From Balneolales bacterium (lineage in GTDB: Bacteria; Bacteroidota; Rhodothermia; Balneolales; Natronogracilivirgulaceae), in the NCBI GenBank assembly GCA_007131535.1, contig SLQI01000267.1:1-15496 (forward strand): a stretch of DNA of 15,496 nucleotides. The letters are read 5' to 3'. Each line of letters opens with the position of its first letter. Position 1 is the first letter of the stretch. The notes under the pieces were generated by a model. The model made no database searches, had not been told where the DNA came from, and saw nothing but the letters and a program-made list of their open reading frames with translations. Positions 1 to 7,874 of this stretch are shown here, piece by piece. Made by a program: the position numbers and the translations under genes.

Positions 1-172
1 AATAATTCGTGGCACAAAACATTATAGGATAATTGCAAACTTTTAGTCGGACAGCAGTGAGCAAATATTTATCGAACTGAGGTTTGAAGGTCCTTCGGAT
101 ATATTAAACAGGGGCGCCTGTGGTGCAGATAGCAAGCCGTCGTACCCACGGTGAAAGATGTTTTTTTAACCT

Positions 173-228
173 CGGATTTTCACGGATTAAATACGGATTG
201 TAAGGACTAACCAGCAATCAGTAATCAG
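173..228. repeat. Short interspersed-repeat-like patch (CGGATT and AATCAG units)
   Basis: Three copies of CGGATT occur at 173-178, 183-188 and 194-199, spaced 10 and 11 bases apart, followed by two copies of AATCAG at 216-221 and 223-228. The hexamer CTAACC lies at 207-212 and again at 232-237, so it brackets the AATCAG part. From memory, intergenic strings of the type 'cacggattaa...acggatt' and 'caatcagtaatcag' recur in many environmental bacterial genomes as non-coding repeats, so this may be the remnant of such an element. It sits just past the stop codon of the acyltransferase gene at 238. No transposase, long terminal inverted repeat or convincing terminator is visible. Whether it is dispersed cannot be seen from one window. 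Confidence 0.4.
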
Positions 229-237
229 CAGCTAACC

Positions 238-2082
238 TTAAACCGGTTCGGCTTCCCCTTTTTGCTTGTGATATTCGAGGAATTTCTCCAGTCCTTCATC
301 ACCCATATAACGCTTCAGGATCTTGGGCTCGGTTTTCGTGAGATCAACCAGGATTAACCCATCCAGCACGTCGCCGAAATCCGGATCGAGATTGAAGCCG
401 AGGATCTTGCCGCCCAGTTTCAGGTACTGTTTTAACAGAATCGGCACCCCTTTTTCATCACTTTCAAACTCGCTTATGATTTCCGACACATCCTCAATCC
501 CATTGATCGCTGCCTGATTTTTGGGATCAATCCCTTTTAACCTTTTGGAGCGGAATGGAGTTTTGGCCTTTACCATTTTGGCCATATCCGGCAGGTAATT
601 GTGAATTTTGAGAAACTGCACCATCAAATGGCGTGAAAACGAATGGTACTCTTTACTTACACTAACCGGTCCGAACAGAATCTTATATTGAGGATATTTT
701 ACCACATAATGACCAATTCCCTTCCAGATCAGCATCAGAGGGGAGAAGGAGCGCTGATACTCCTTGCGGATAAACGACCTTCCCATCTCCAGCGCCGGAT
801 TGATCTGTTCGAAGAAATTCGACTTAATATTGAACAAGGTAGTGGTATACAGCCCTTTTTTGCCGTAACGTTTAATAATGTTGTCCGTGCGGCCGAGACG
901 GTAAGCGCCCACCAGTTCTTTCTTCTCATTATTCCATAAAAACAGATGGACATAGCGCTGATCAAACTCATCCAGGTCGATTTCCTCACCGGTACCTTCA
1001 CTGGTATCCCGGAACGTAATCTCCCGCAGCCGTCCGATTTCGTGCATCACATTCGGGATTTGTTTGGGCGATGCATGAAAAACCTGATATTCGTTGTTTT
1101 CAAGGAGCATCTGAGATTTCGGCAAATCCTGAACTTCTGCAGCTATTTCTTCGGTCGGCCGAGGTTCAACCACCGGCCTCATATTTTCTTCTTCAATATT
1201 AACCGACACCGATGCTTTTTGTCCGTTAGCACTACTTCTGGTATGATTAGCCAGTACGTAGGTCCGCTGCCGCAGGTATTCGGTAAGCTCCTTATCGTTA
1301 TCGGTATCTTTGAATTTTGAATAGGGAATAGGTTTTCCTATACGAATATCGATTTTTTTATCCCGCTTATTCAGAAGCTCTTTAGGAAGCATAGCCGTAC
1401 GCAACCGCGGATGAATAAGCCCCATTATTTGGAATATGGCACCATTGAACCCATCAAAATAAATAGGCTGTACAGGAGCTTCAGTGCGGCGTACAATTCG
1501 GGCAATAGAAGTATTCCATTCCGGGTCTGTTACGGTGCGGTTCTTCAGTTTCAGATGGGCTACTTCACCTGCAGGAAACACTCCAAGCACCTTGCCATCA
1601 TCAACCCAGTTGATGGAGTTACGCATGGCAGCCAGATTGGCCCGTTTCGCATCGGCTCCTCCGAATGGATCCACAAAGAAAAACAAATCCCTCATTTCAG
1701 GTATGCGCTCCAGCAGGTAGTTGGCCATGATCTTGACATCCGGGCGCACACTTTTCAAAATGGAGGCCAGTAAAATCCCTTCAATCCCGCCATAAGGATG
1801 ATTAGCCACTACTACCAGCGGGCCTTCTTTCGGAATGCGCTCGATATCATCTTCAGATATTTCATATTTGAGATTAAGGCTTTCCAGAACCGCGTTGGCA
1901 AATTCGCAATCCTGGTCATTATCCGTAATCTCCTTGGCGGAGCTGTAAATATCATTAAGTTGCGGGAGCAAAAAAAGCCGTTCCAATGGACCTTTTACCA
2001 TCCCGAACATCTTGCGCCGTAAGGGATCCTCAATGTTAATATCAAGATTAAAGATTTTCTCTGTGTTTTGCTTCGGAGCCAT
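238..2082 (-). CDS. Bifunctional acyltransferase: PlsC-like lysophospholipid acyltransferase fused to GNAT/hemolysin-like N-acyltransferase (OlsF-like)
   Basis: This 614-residue protein joins two acyltransferase domains. The N-terminal half (about 85-290) looks like the PlsC/LPLAT family: NHPYGGIEG at 94-102 occupies the catalytic His block, FPAGE at 169-173 the third block, and VQPIYFDGFN near 204 the fourth. The C-terminal half (about 325-500) resembles the OlsB/hemolysin-type GNAT fold, with a VGAYRLG strand near 391 and EMGRSFIRKEYQRS near 432. In the known OlsF class the C-terminal domain N-acylates an amino acid with a 3-hydroxy fatty acid and the N-terminal domain O-acylates the product, giving ornithine- or glycine-type lipids at the inner membrane. 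That substrate is inferred here. Oddly, the usual HX4D motif reads as His95 with Glu101 (HX5E). The ATG at 2082 has no clear Shine-Dalgarno. The gene stands alone, with large spacers on both sides. A phospholipid acyltransferase role is possible but less likely. Confidence 0.82.
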   Translation of the reverse strand: MAPKQNTEKIFNLDINIEDPLRRKMFGMVKGPLERLFLLPQLNDIYSSAKEITDNDQDCEFANAVLESLNLKYEISEDDIERIPKEGPLVVVANHPYGGIEGILLASILKSVRPDVKIMANYLLERIPEMRDLFFFVDPFGGADAKRANLAAMRNSINWVDDGKVLGVFPAGEVAHLKLKNRTVTDPEWNTSIARIVRRTEAPVQPIYFDGFNGAIFQIMGLIHPRLRTAMLPKELLNKRDKKIDIRIGKPIPYSKFKDTDNDKELTEYLRQRTYVLANHTRSSANGQKASVSVNIEEENMRPVVEPRPTEEIAAEVQDLPKSQMLLENNEYQVFHASPKQIPNVMHEIGRLREITFRDTSEGTGEEIDLDEFDQRYVHLFLWNNEKKELVGAYRLGRTDNIIKRYGKKGLYTTTLFNIKSNFFEQINPALEMGRSFIRKEYQRSFSPLMLIWKGIGHYVVKYPQYKILFGPVSVSKEYHSFSRHLMVQFLKIHNYLPDMAKMVKAKTPFRSKRLKGIDPKNQAAINGIEDVSEIISEFESDEKGVPILLKQYLKLGGKILGFNLDPDFGDVLDGLILVDLTKTEPKILKRYMGDEGLEKFLEYHKQKGEAEPV

Positions 2083-2125
2083 ATTGTTATTTGGAATGAA
2101 TATATCTTAAATCTAACAGCATAAA

Positions 2126-2151
2126 ACCTACAGTCTCTGCTCCCTGTAGGT
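2126..2151 (-). promoter_or_regulatory. Inverted repeat in the acyltransferase leader
   Basis: ACCTACAG (2126-2133) and CTGTAGGT (2144-2151) are perfect complements separated by 10 bases. The repeat ends 43 bases before the acyltransferase ATG at 2082. In the minus-strand RNA this is an 8-base-pair hairpin followed by TTTATG. It could be an operator, a leader hairpin or a weak attenuator. The following U run is too short for a confident terminator call. Confidence 0.35.
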
Positions 2152-2413
2152 AACGATTTTTGACAACATAACGTACCGATTGCTCAATAAGGTTGCAACC
2201 AATTCCCTGCTAACATTATCTGGAACATACAATATTTGGAAATCAACTCAAATTTCTATAGCAATTCAGCACACAGCGATTCTACGACCTTTATAATAGA
2301 GTTTGCAAAACTATCTTTTTGACTGATCCGTGCATTTCAGTGAATATAATAACACTCGACCAACCCACCCTGCCGCAAGAGTTTTCATGATAGTTTAAGG
2401 TGAATTTATCCTT

Positions 2414-2424
2414 GGGGGGGGGGG
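2414..2424. repeat. Homopolymer of 11 G
   Basis: Eleven consecutive G residues lie in non-coding sequence, 332 bases upstream of the acyltransferase start and 145 bases downstream of the LRR stop codon. Runs of this length slip during replication, and in other bacteria they act as phase-variable switches when placed in a promoter or reading frame. Here the tract overlaps no gene and no promoter that I can identify. It may be a passive tract or a base-calling artefact. Confidence 0.85.
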
Positions 2425-2508
2425 CGAACAGTTATCACCCCGCTATAACGTACGGAATTTAATAAATAAGACGGGAAAAAATCATAGGGGTTAGGAAGAG
2501 CCGAAATT

Positions 2509-2538
2509 AAAAAGGCAGCACCACAACGCTGCCTTTTT
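2509..2538. terminator. Bidirectional intrinsic terminator after the LRR gene
   Basis: An 11-base perfect inverted repeat (2509-2519 and 2528-2538, core GGCAGC/GCTGCC) encloses an 8-base loop. On the minus strand the GC-rich stem is followed by TTTTTAATTT, so it terminates the LRR transcript 30 bases after its stop codon. The flanking A and T runs make it symmetrical, so it could also stop plus-strand transcription. Confidence 0.9.
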
Positions 2539-2568
2539 AAAAACAACTAAGTATAGATTCGTATGGCT

Positions 2569-4791
2569 CTATTTCACCATAAGCATGGTTTCGGATGCCA
2601 CGAACACTCCGGCCTCAATGCGATACAGATACGTTCCACTGGAAAGCTGTGACCCGTCAAAACTTATCTCATACCTGCCTGCGCTCTGCACTTCATTTAC
2701 CAGTGTAGTTACATGTTCACCGAGTAAGTTGTACACCTGCAGACGTACCGGGGTTTGCTCCGGCAATTCGTAGCGAATTTGTGTTACCGGGTTGAAAGGA
2801 TTCGGAAAATTAGGATGCAGAACAAATTGGCCCGGTAGAGAGGGATCATCCTCCGCGGAAACCGTTTCACTTGTTGTAAACTGCATAGCATCCGACCAAC
2901 CGCTGGTGCTATTTGCATTGGCCGCTTCTACCCTCCAAAAATAAGTCGTGCTTCCTTCAAGGTTAGTTACCTCAAATTCGGTAGACTCAAGGCCTGCTTC
3001 ATCTACAATCAGGACTTCAAATGATTCATCCTGAGCCATTTGAAAGTGATAAGTTTCGGCAAGATCCGCTTCGCCCCATGCTAAAGTAACCGCATCCTCA
3101 TCGATTATTGACTCAGACTCCGGTCTGACCGGCTGTGGAACTGAAGGGGAGAGATCTACTTCTTCTCCGGCATCATTTATGATACTCCGGGGACTTGTCA
3201 ATGCATTATCGTTAAACCGATTGGGCTCACTATGTGTTTGTACTGCAAAATAATAGCCGGCATCCTCGTCTAATCCTTCTATGGTAACGGATTCAACAGT
3301 TTTGTCTTCCGTAGTAATCTGCTCTTCAAGGTTCAGGGGATTGGTACCATAACTAACAATATAATGCCCGGGCTGACCAGAAAATGCAATCGGCTCCCAG
3401 CTAATTTCTACATTCTGCCCCGATTGCGGCTGCATACTCGCCAAACGCTCATTCTGCCAGTTGACCTCAATATTATCGGGGGCTACCGTTTGCCTCGACT
3501 CCCAGAATCGATCCAGCTCTTCCAGCCATTCGACCAGGTCCTCATCTTCAGCTGTGAGCATATTGTAACTGAAACCGGTATTAACTGAATTGATGGATTC
3601 CATATTCATCAACTCGACAGGAATATCACCTTCCAGCGCATTCGAAGAAAGATTAAGATTCCACAAATCTACAAGGTTGCTTAATTCCGGGGGGATTTCA
3701 CCACTAAACCGGTTATTGTTGAAAATTAAGCTCCGCAGCTGAGTCATATTTCCCAAAAAAGCAGGGATCGCCCCTTCCAATTCATTATGGTCAAATAAAA
3801 ACTCTGTTATTTTTTCAAATTCCGCGAACTCCGGGGGGATCGGGCCACTCAAATTATTGTGGCTTAACCCCAGCAATGTAAGGTTGTCCAGGTTGCTTAG
3901 TTCCGGAGGAATAGAGCCCGATAACTCATTCAATGCCAATGTCAGTTCCTTTAGATTCGTCAAATTTCCCAGCTCCGGAGGTATGGTTCCGCTAAAATTC
4001 GCTCCGGATAAACTCAGCATCTCAAGGTTGGCCATATTTCCCAGCCAGTCCGGAATCTCCCCGGAAAAATCATTACTGCCGAGATAAAGATTTTTGAGAT
4101 TTGATAAATTCGCCAGTTCCCCCGGTAATTCACCGGTCAAATTATTTTGGGTAAAATTCAAATGCTCCAGGTATTCCAGGTTTCCTATCTCCGGTGGGAT
4201 TTCACCGCTGAGCTCATTGCGTCGCAGATCCAGATACTTAAGGTTTGAGAGATTACCCAGCTCAGCCGGAATCTCCCCGGGCAACCCGTTATTTTCCAGA
4301 TCCAGATGCTCCAGGTTTTCCAGATTTCCAAGCTCTTCGGGTATACCTCCGGTAAAACTATTTCCGGCCAGTGCCAGATACTCCAGATTAGTCAGGTTTC
4401 CAAGTTCCGGTGGAATAACTCCATCCAACCAGTTTGCGTTAATACGCACCATCGTAATCTCACCATCGGTAACGGTGATCCCACTCCAGGTCTCAACCGG
4501 CCCATCCAGCCAGTTTTCGTTATTGAACCACCCGTCTCCATCCGTTTCTTCATATAACGTAACCAGAATCAGTGAATCGGGTTCGCTCACCCAATTTACC
4601 GCCACATCCGATGGCTGCCGATCATCCGTATTTTCCCATCCGACCGACATTTGCTCCTCCTGATTATTAACATCGGATCTGTTTGCCTCCATCCCTTTAT
4701 CGGATAAGGGACCTTGTTCCGCCCAACCGGGAAGATTATGCCCTAAGAGCAACACGAACAACATTAACTTTGTAGCTAAGTTTATATGCAT
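2569..4791 (-). CDS. Secreted plant-type leucine-rich-repeat protein with FN3 domains and T9SS sorting domain
   Basis: This 740-residue protein is probably exported and anchored or released through the type IX secretion system. Residues 1-24 form a signal peptide (hydrophobic core MLFVLLLG, probable cleavage after GWA). About 69-123 is a bacterial LRR N-cap (YEETDGDGWFNNENWL). Residues 124-387 hold eleven 24-residue plant-type repeats (xIPxxLgNLxxLxxLxLxxNxLsG), with an irregular twelfth to about 413. Two fibronectin type III-like domains follow (about 435-545 and 555-650). Residues 656-740 are a Por C-terminal sorting domain with FPNPFNP and GTYLYRIEAG. No cysteine is visible in the mature protein. 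I use the ATG at 4791 and not the in-frame one at 4941: it directly precedes the signal peptide and has an AGAGG ribosome site at 4800-4804, 8 bases upstream. A binding or adhesion role is inferred; no catalytic domain is seen. A terminator follows. Confidence 0.9.
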   Translation of the reverse strand: MHINLATKLMLFVLLLGHNLPGWAEQGPLSDKGMEANRSDVNNQEEQMSVGWENTDDRQPSDVAVNWVSEPDSLILVTLYEETDGDGWFNNENWLDGPVETWSGITVTDGEITMVRINANWLDGVIPPELGNLTNLEYLALAGNSFTGGIPEELGNLENLEHLDLENNGLPGEIPAELGNLSNLKYLDLRRNELSGEIPPEIGNLEYLEHLNFTQNNLTGELPGELANLSNLKNLYLGSNDFSGEIPDWLGNMANLEMLSLSGANFSGTIPPELGNLTNLKELTLALNELSGSIPPELSNLDNLTLLGLSHNNLSGPIPPEFAEFEKITEFLFDHNELEGAIPAFLGNMTQLRSLIFNNNRFSGEIPPELSNLVDLWNLNLSSNALEGDIPVELMNMESINSVNTGFSYNMLTAEDEDLVEWLEELDRFWESRQTVAPDNIEVNWQNERLASMQPQSGQNVEISWEPIAFSGQPGHYIVSYGTNPLNLEEQITTEDKTVESVTIEGLDEDAGYYFAVQTHSEPNRFNDNALTSPRSIINDAGEEVDLSPSVPQPVRPESESIIDEDAVTLAWGEADLAETYHFQMAQDESFEVLIVDEAGLESTEFEVTNLEGSTTYFWRVEAANANSTSGWSDAMQFTTSETVSAEDDPSLPGQFVLHPNFPNPFNPVTQIRYELPEQTPVRLQVYNLLGEHVTTLVNEVQSAGRYEISFDGSQLSSGTYLYRIEAGVFVASETMLMVK
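3631..4422 (-). repeat. Eleven in-frame 72-base LRR-coding repeats
   Basis: This segment encodes residues 124-387 of the LRR protein as eleven consecutive 24-residue units with no insertion or deletion between them. The DNA copies have diverged, but words such as tccggnggaat recur once per unit. Such arrays can gain or lose units by recombination. The same periodicity keeps the opposite strand open over long stretches, which produces misleading antisense reading frames. Confidence 0.88.
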
Positions 4792-5259
4792 TGGTATTAC
4801 CTCTTTTTTTGTTTTTTTATTAAAGCTTATTGATTTATAAGCCTGCAAGTGCTGATGAGACTGATCACACCTTGCCATGTTTTTTAAAATCACAATGTAT
4901 ATACGTTGATTTGCAATGCGATAGCTCATAGCGGGAAACAAAACCTGAGCTCCTCGCAGAGTACATCACCATTTTAAATTAGTGCCGGTAAAAAACACCA
5001 ATACCTGCATTTCGCTCATTCTCCAAATATTCATGAACGCACACTGTGCTTTATTAGAAGCTTCGTGCACCTTGATCCCGGCGTTTCTTAAGACACTACC
5101 ACTTTTCTTACAGGCACAAATTAGTAAAACCGGGTAGAATTCGTCAGAAGTGATCAATATTATTCTGATATAAGTACAGACCGGTTCTGTCGTTAAACTC
5201 TTCGAAAGTATTAAACCAAACTCATTCACACCATTTATCAAAAGTACATCGTAACAGGC
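4792..5259. other. Divergent intergenic region between LRR gene and clpS
   Basis: These 468 bases should hold the promoters of both divergent units. A longer in-frame extension of the LRR frame runs to 4941 but looks non-coding (basic, no domain, and it precedes the signal peptide). A minus-strand frame at 4966-5307 runs into clpS, has no recognisable feature and is not called. An inverted repeat GCTTAT (4825-4830) / ATAAGC (4837-4842) lies in the LRR leader, 20 bases upstream of its ribosome site. I could not match a convincing -35/-10 pair for either gene. Confidence 0.5.
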
Positions 5260-5574
5260 ATGGCACCACCCGATCCGAATGAACAAGTAAAAACCAGGCC
5301 GGGTCAAAAAACCAAAATTGACCCCCCGAAAAAGTACCGTGTCTTACTGTTGAATGACGACTATACTACCTTTGATTTCGTTGTGAAGGTCTTGGTTAAT
5401 ATTTTTAGAAAATCTGTGCCGGAAGCTGTAAGAATTACCAACGATGTACATAAAAAAGGTTCCGGAACCTGCGGTATATACCCTTATGATATCGCCGAGA
5501 CCAAAGTTGAATTAGTAAACCGGGCCGGCAAGGAAGCCGGATTTCCCTTACGCTGCGAAATGGAGGAAGCATGA
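5260..5574 (+). CDS. clpS: ATP-dependent Clp protease adaptor protein ClpS
   Basis: ClpS is a small cytosolic adaptor that binds the N-domain of ClpA and delivers proteins with bulky hydrophobic N-terminal residues (N-end rule) to ClpAP. This 104-residue protein has the family core: LLNDDYTTFDFVVKVL (about 30-45, with the NDD motif of the substrate pocket), the VHKKGSGTCGIYPYD segment, then AETKVELV, and PLRCEMEEA at the C terminus. The first 25 residues are a polar, flexible extension rich in Pro and Lys, as expected for the part threaded toward the ClpA pore. No better in-frame start lies between the ATG and the upstream stop at 5212. The stop codon overlaps the clpA start (ATGA at 5571-5574), so the two are one operon and probably translationally coupled. 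Confidence 0.95.
   Translation: MAPPDPNEQVKTRPGQKTKIDPPKKYRVLLLNDDYTTFDFVVKVLVNIFRKSVPEAVRITNDVHKKGSGTCGIYPYDIAETKVELVNRAGKEAGFPLRCEMEEA
5562..5568 (+). promoter_or_regulatory. Strong ribosome binding site of clpA inside clpS
   Basis: GGAGGAA lies at 5562-5568, two bases before the clpA ATG at 5571, within the last codons of clpS. It is the strongest Shine-Dalgarno-like sequence in the window. The spacing is shorter than optimal, which fits coupling through the ATGA overlap. Confidence 0.6.
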
Positions 5575-7853
5575 TTAGCAGACATTTAGACGAAATTCTC
5601 AGAAACGCATACCTGATCGCTACCAATTACAACCATGCGTTTGTCTGCCTTGAGCACTTGTTACAGGCTATTATTCAGGATGAAGAAGGCAAAACGTTAA
5701 TCAACAGCGTAGGCGGGGATCCGCGAGAATTAAGTCGCTGGGTTGAAGAGTATTACGAAAGCATTGAAATCAACGATAATGGCGATAGCGACCCGGTTCA
5801 TACGGTCGGATTTAAACGGGCTTTGCACCGGGCCCTGGTTCATGCCCGGTCAGCCGAACAGGAAGAAGTAAATGTCGGCGATATGCTCGTCTCCATGTAT
5901 GATGAACAGGACAGCTATGCCGTCTACTTCCTGCGTAAACAAGGCATCTCACGATTGGATATCCTCAATTTTGTATCCCACGGGATCTCCAAACCCGGTT
6001 TTGAGCATGTCGACCCGGAGGATCTGGAAGATCAGGAAGCCGGTGAAACCGATGAGTTTGAAAGAACAAAGGAATCATCGTCCTCTAAACAAAACATTCT
6101 CGAACAGCTAACCGAGGATATCACCGAAAATGCGCGGGAAGGCAAATATGACCAAATCATAGGCCGGGATGATGAAATTCAGCGTTCCATTGAGATACTT
6201 TGCCGGCGGCAGAAAAATAATCCGGTGTATGTCGGAGATCCCGGGGTCGGGAAAACAGCTATTATTCACGGGCTGGCACAAAAAATCATTGAGGGAGAAG
6301 TCCCGGAAAGAATTCAGGACTTCACCATTTTATCACTCGATATGGGCGCGCTGCTGGCTGGTACCAAATACCGCGGTGAATTTGAGGAGCGCCTGAAGGG
6401 GGTACTGAAAGCCATTCAGAAAAAAGAAAACACCATTCTTTTTATTGATGAAATTCACACCATTATCGGAGCCGGAGCAGCAGGCAATAGCACAATGGAT
6501 GCTTCCAACCTCCTCAAGCCGGTCCTGGCAAGCGGTAAGTTGCGGTGTATTGGAGCTACTACGTATGATGAATACAAAAATCAATTCGAAAAGGACCGCG
6601 CGCTTTCCCGAAGATTTCAGAAGGTGGAAATCACCGAGCCTTCTACCGACCAAACGATAAAAATTCTGGAAGGATTAAAAACCGCTTACGAAGAATATCA
6701 CGGCCTTAAGTACAGCCCGCGGGCACTGGAAGCTGCGGTTAAGCTTTCTCAGAAATATCTCAAAGAGCAATATCTGCCGGATAAAGCCATCGACCTTATT
6801 GATGAAGTGGGCTCGCAGGTATCCCTTCTTCCGGAATCCCGGAAAATGGTAACGGAATCGGATATAGAACGGCTGGTTTCCAAAATTGCCAGGGTGCCGA
6901 TACAGTCGGTCGGGGGGAACGAAAAAGACCGCCTGCGGGATCTTGGAGCGGAGTTGCATCAACAGGTATTCGGACAAGAAAAAGCTATTTCAGCGATAAC
7001 GGCGGCTGTTAAAAGAAGCCGTGCCGGGCTTGGCAATGAGCAAAAGCCTATCGGTTCATTCCTGTTTACCGGACCCACCGGAGTAGGTAAAACAGAGCTT
7101 TGCCGCGTTCTGGCCAAACAGATGGGAATTGAGCTTATTCGCTTCGATATGAGTGAATATATGGAAAAACACACCGTTTCCCGGCTAATTGGTGCTCCGG
7201 CGGGTTACGTGGGGTATGAGCAGGGCGGGTTGCTAACCGATGCCATCCGTAAAAATCCCAATGCCGTATTATTGTTGGATGAAATCGAAAAGGCGCATCC
7301 GGATATTTTCAACATCCTGTTGCAGATTATGGACTATGCCACTCTGACCGACAATACCGGGCGCAAAGCTGATTTTCGCAATGTTATTCTGGTGATGTCT
7401 TCCAATGTAGGCTCCAGAGAAATGAGCAGCCCTGGCATTGGTTTCGAGCCCGGAGATGAGCAGTCCCGATCACCCAAAAAAGCCATAGAAAAACAATTCA
7501 CTCCTGAGTTCAGGAACCGGCTTGACGAAATTGTCTATTTTACACATCTCAACCAGGAAACGATTGAACATATTGTCGAAAAGTTCATCAACGAACTGAA
7601 GCAGCAGCTCACGGCCAAGAAAGTTGCCCTGAAACTTGAGAACTCAGCTATTCGCTGGCTTGCCGACAAAGGATATGATCCGGCCTTCGGAGCCCGGCCA
7701 ATGGCACGGGTAATTCAGGAACACGTAAAGAATCCCCTGGTCGATGAGATGTTATTCGGAAAGCTGCAAAAAGGAGGCTCGGTAACGGTTACGTCCGGAA
7801 GTGAAGGGTTGGAGCTTGAGATCAAGCCCAAAGAAAAAGTGGGTAATACTTAA
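5571..7853 (+). CDS. clpA: ATP-dependent Clp protease ATP-binding subunit ClpA
   Basis: ClpA is the hexameric AAA+ unfoldase that feeds substrates to the ClpP peptidase. The 760 residues match the family length. A Clp N-domain (about 1-145, the ClpS docking site) and an acidic linker (about 148-180) precede two ATPase modules. D1 has Walker A GDPGVGKT (222-229) and Walker B ILFIDEIH (289-296). D2 has Walker A GPTGVGKT (501-508) and Walker B VLLLDE (566-571). There is no ClpB-type coiled-coil middle domain between them and no ClpC-type insertion. The ClpP-binding loop appears as PGIGF at 621-625, that is IGF as in ClpX and not the IGL of E. coli ClpA. TPEFRNRLDEIV at about 644 is the usual D2 arginine-finger region. 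The preceding ClpS gene supports ClpA over ClpC. Only 21 bases separate its stop from the convergent folE2 stop. Confidence 0.96.
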   Translation: MISRHLDEILRNAYLIATNYNHAFVCLEHLLQAIIQDEEGKTLINSVGGDPRELSRWVEEYYESIEINDNGDSDPVHTVGFKRALHRALVHARSAEQEEVNVGDMLVSMYDEQDSYAVYFLRKQGISRLDILNFVSHGISKPGFEHVDPEDLEDQEAGETDEFERTKESSSSKQNILEQLTEDITENAREGKYDQIIGRDDEIQRSIEILCRRQKNNPVYVGDPGVGKTAIIHGLAQKIIEGEVPERIQDFTILSLDMGALLAGTKYRGEFEERLKGVLKAIQKKENTILFIDEIHTIIGAGAAGNSTMDASNLLKPVLASGKLRCIGATTYDEYKNQFEKDRALSRRFQKVEITEPSTDQTIKILEGLKTAYEEYHGLKYSPRALEAAVKLSQKYLKEQYLPDKAIDLIDEVGSQVSLLPESRKMVTESDIERLVSKIARVPIQSVGGNEKDRLRDLGAELHQQVFGQEKAISAITAAVKRSRAGLGNEQKPIGSFLFTGPTGVGKTELCRVLAKQMGIELIRFDMSEYMEKHTVSRLIGAPAGYVGYEQGGLLTDAIRKNPNAVLLLDEIEKAHPDIFNILLQIMDYATLTDNTGRKADFRNVILVMSSNVGSREMSSPGIGFEPGDEQSRSPKKAIEKQFTPEFRNRLDEIVYFTHLNQETIEHIVEKFINELKQQLTAKKVALKLENSAIRWLADKGYDPAFGARPMARVIQEHVKNPLVDEMLFGKLQKGGSVTVTSGSEGLELEIKPKEKVGNT

Positions 7854-7874
7854 TAAGCCACTTAGATCCGATAC

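Larger units (their letters stand above)
2083..2568. other. Gene-free spacer between acyltransferase and LRR genes
   Basis: No convincing coding region is visible in these 486 bases. They contain the terminator of the LRR gene (2509-2538), a run of 11 G (2414-2424), a perfect 10-base palindrome GGTTGCAACC (2191-2200), and an inverted repeat close to the acyltransferase start (2126-2151). A promoter for the acyltransferase should lie here on the minus strand. A TAnnTTTG word, as in Bacteroidota promoters, occurs on that strand at about 2305-2312, but no TTG partner lies at the expected distance, so I do not call it. Confidence 0.6.

Noticed and set aside
22..150. Possible RNA gene or start of another gene at the left edge
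   Set aside because: No tRNA-like cloverleaf could be drawn, and the only edge-reaching ATG (22-20, minus) has too few codons and no ribosome site.
2305..2312. TAGTTTTG on the minus strand as a Bacteroidota -7 box for the acyltransferase
   Set aside because: No TTG element lies at the expected 17-23 base distance, so the match is probably chance.
4094..4663. 189-codon plus-strand open frame inside the LRR gene
   Set aside because: It is antisense to the LRR array. The 72-base periodicity keeps this frame open, and its product is a low-complexity Ser/Arg/Pro repeat with no domain.
4966..5307. 113-codon minus-strand frame between the LRR gene and clpS
   Set aside because: It overlaps the clpS start, has no recognisable domain, signal or ribosome site, and occupies the expected divergent promoter region.
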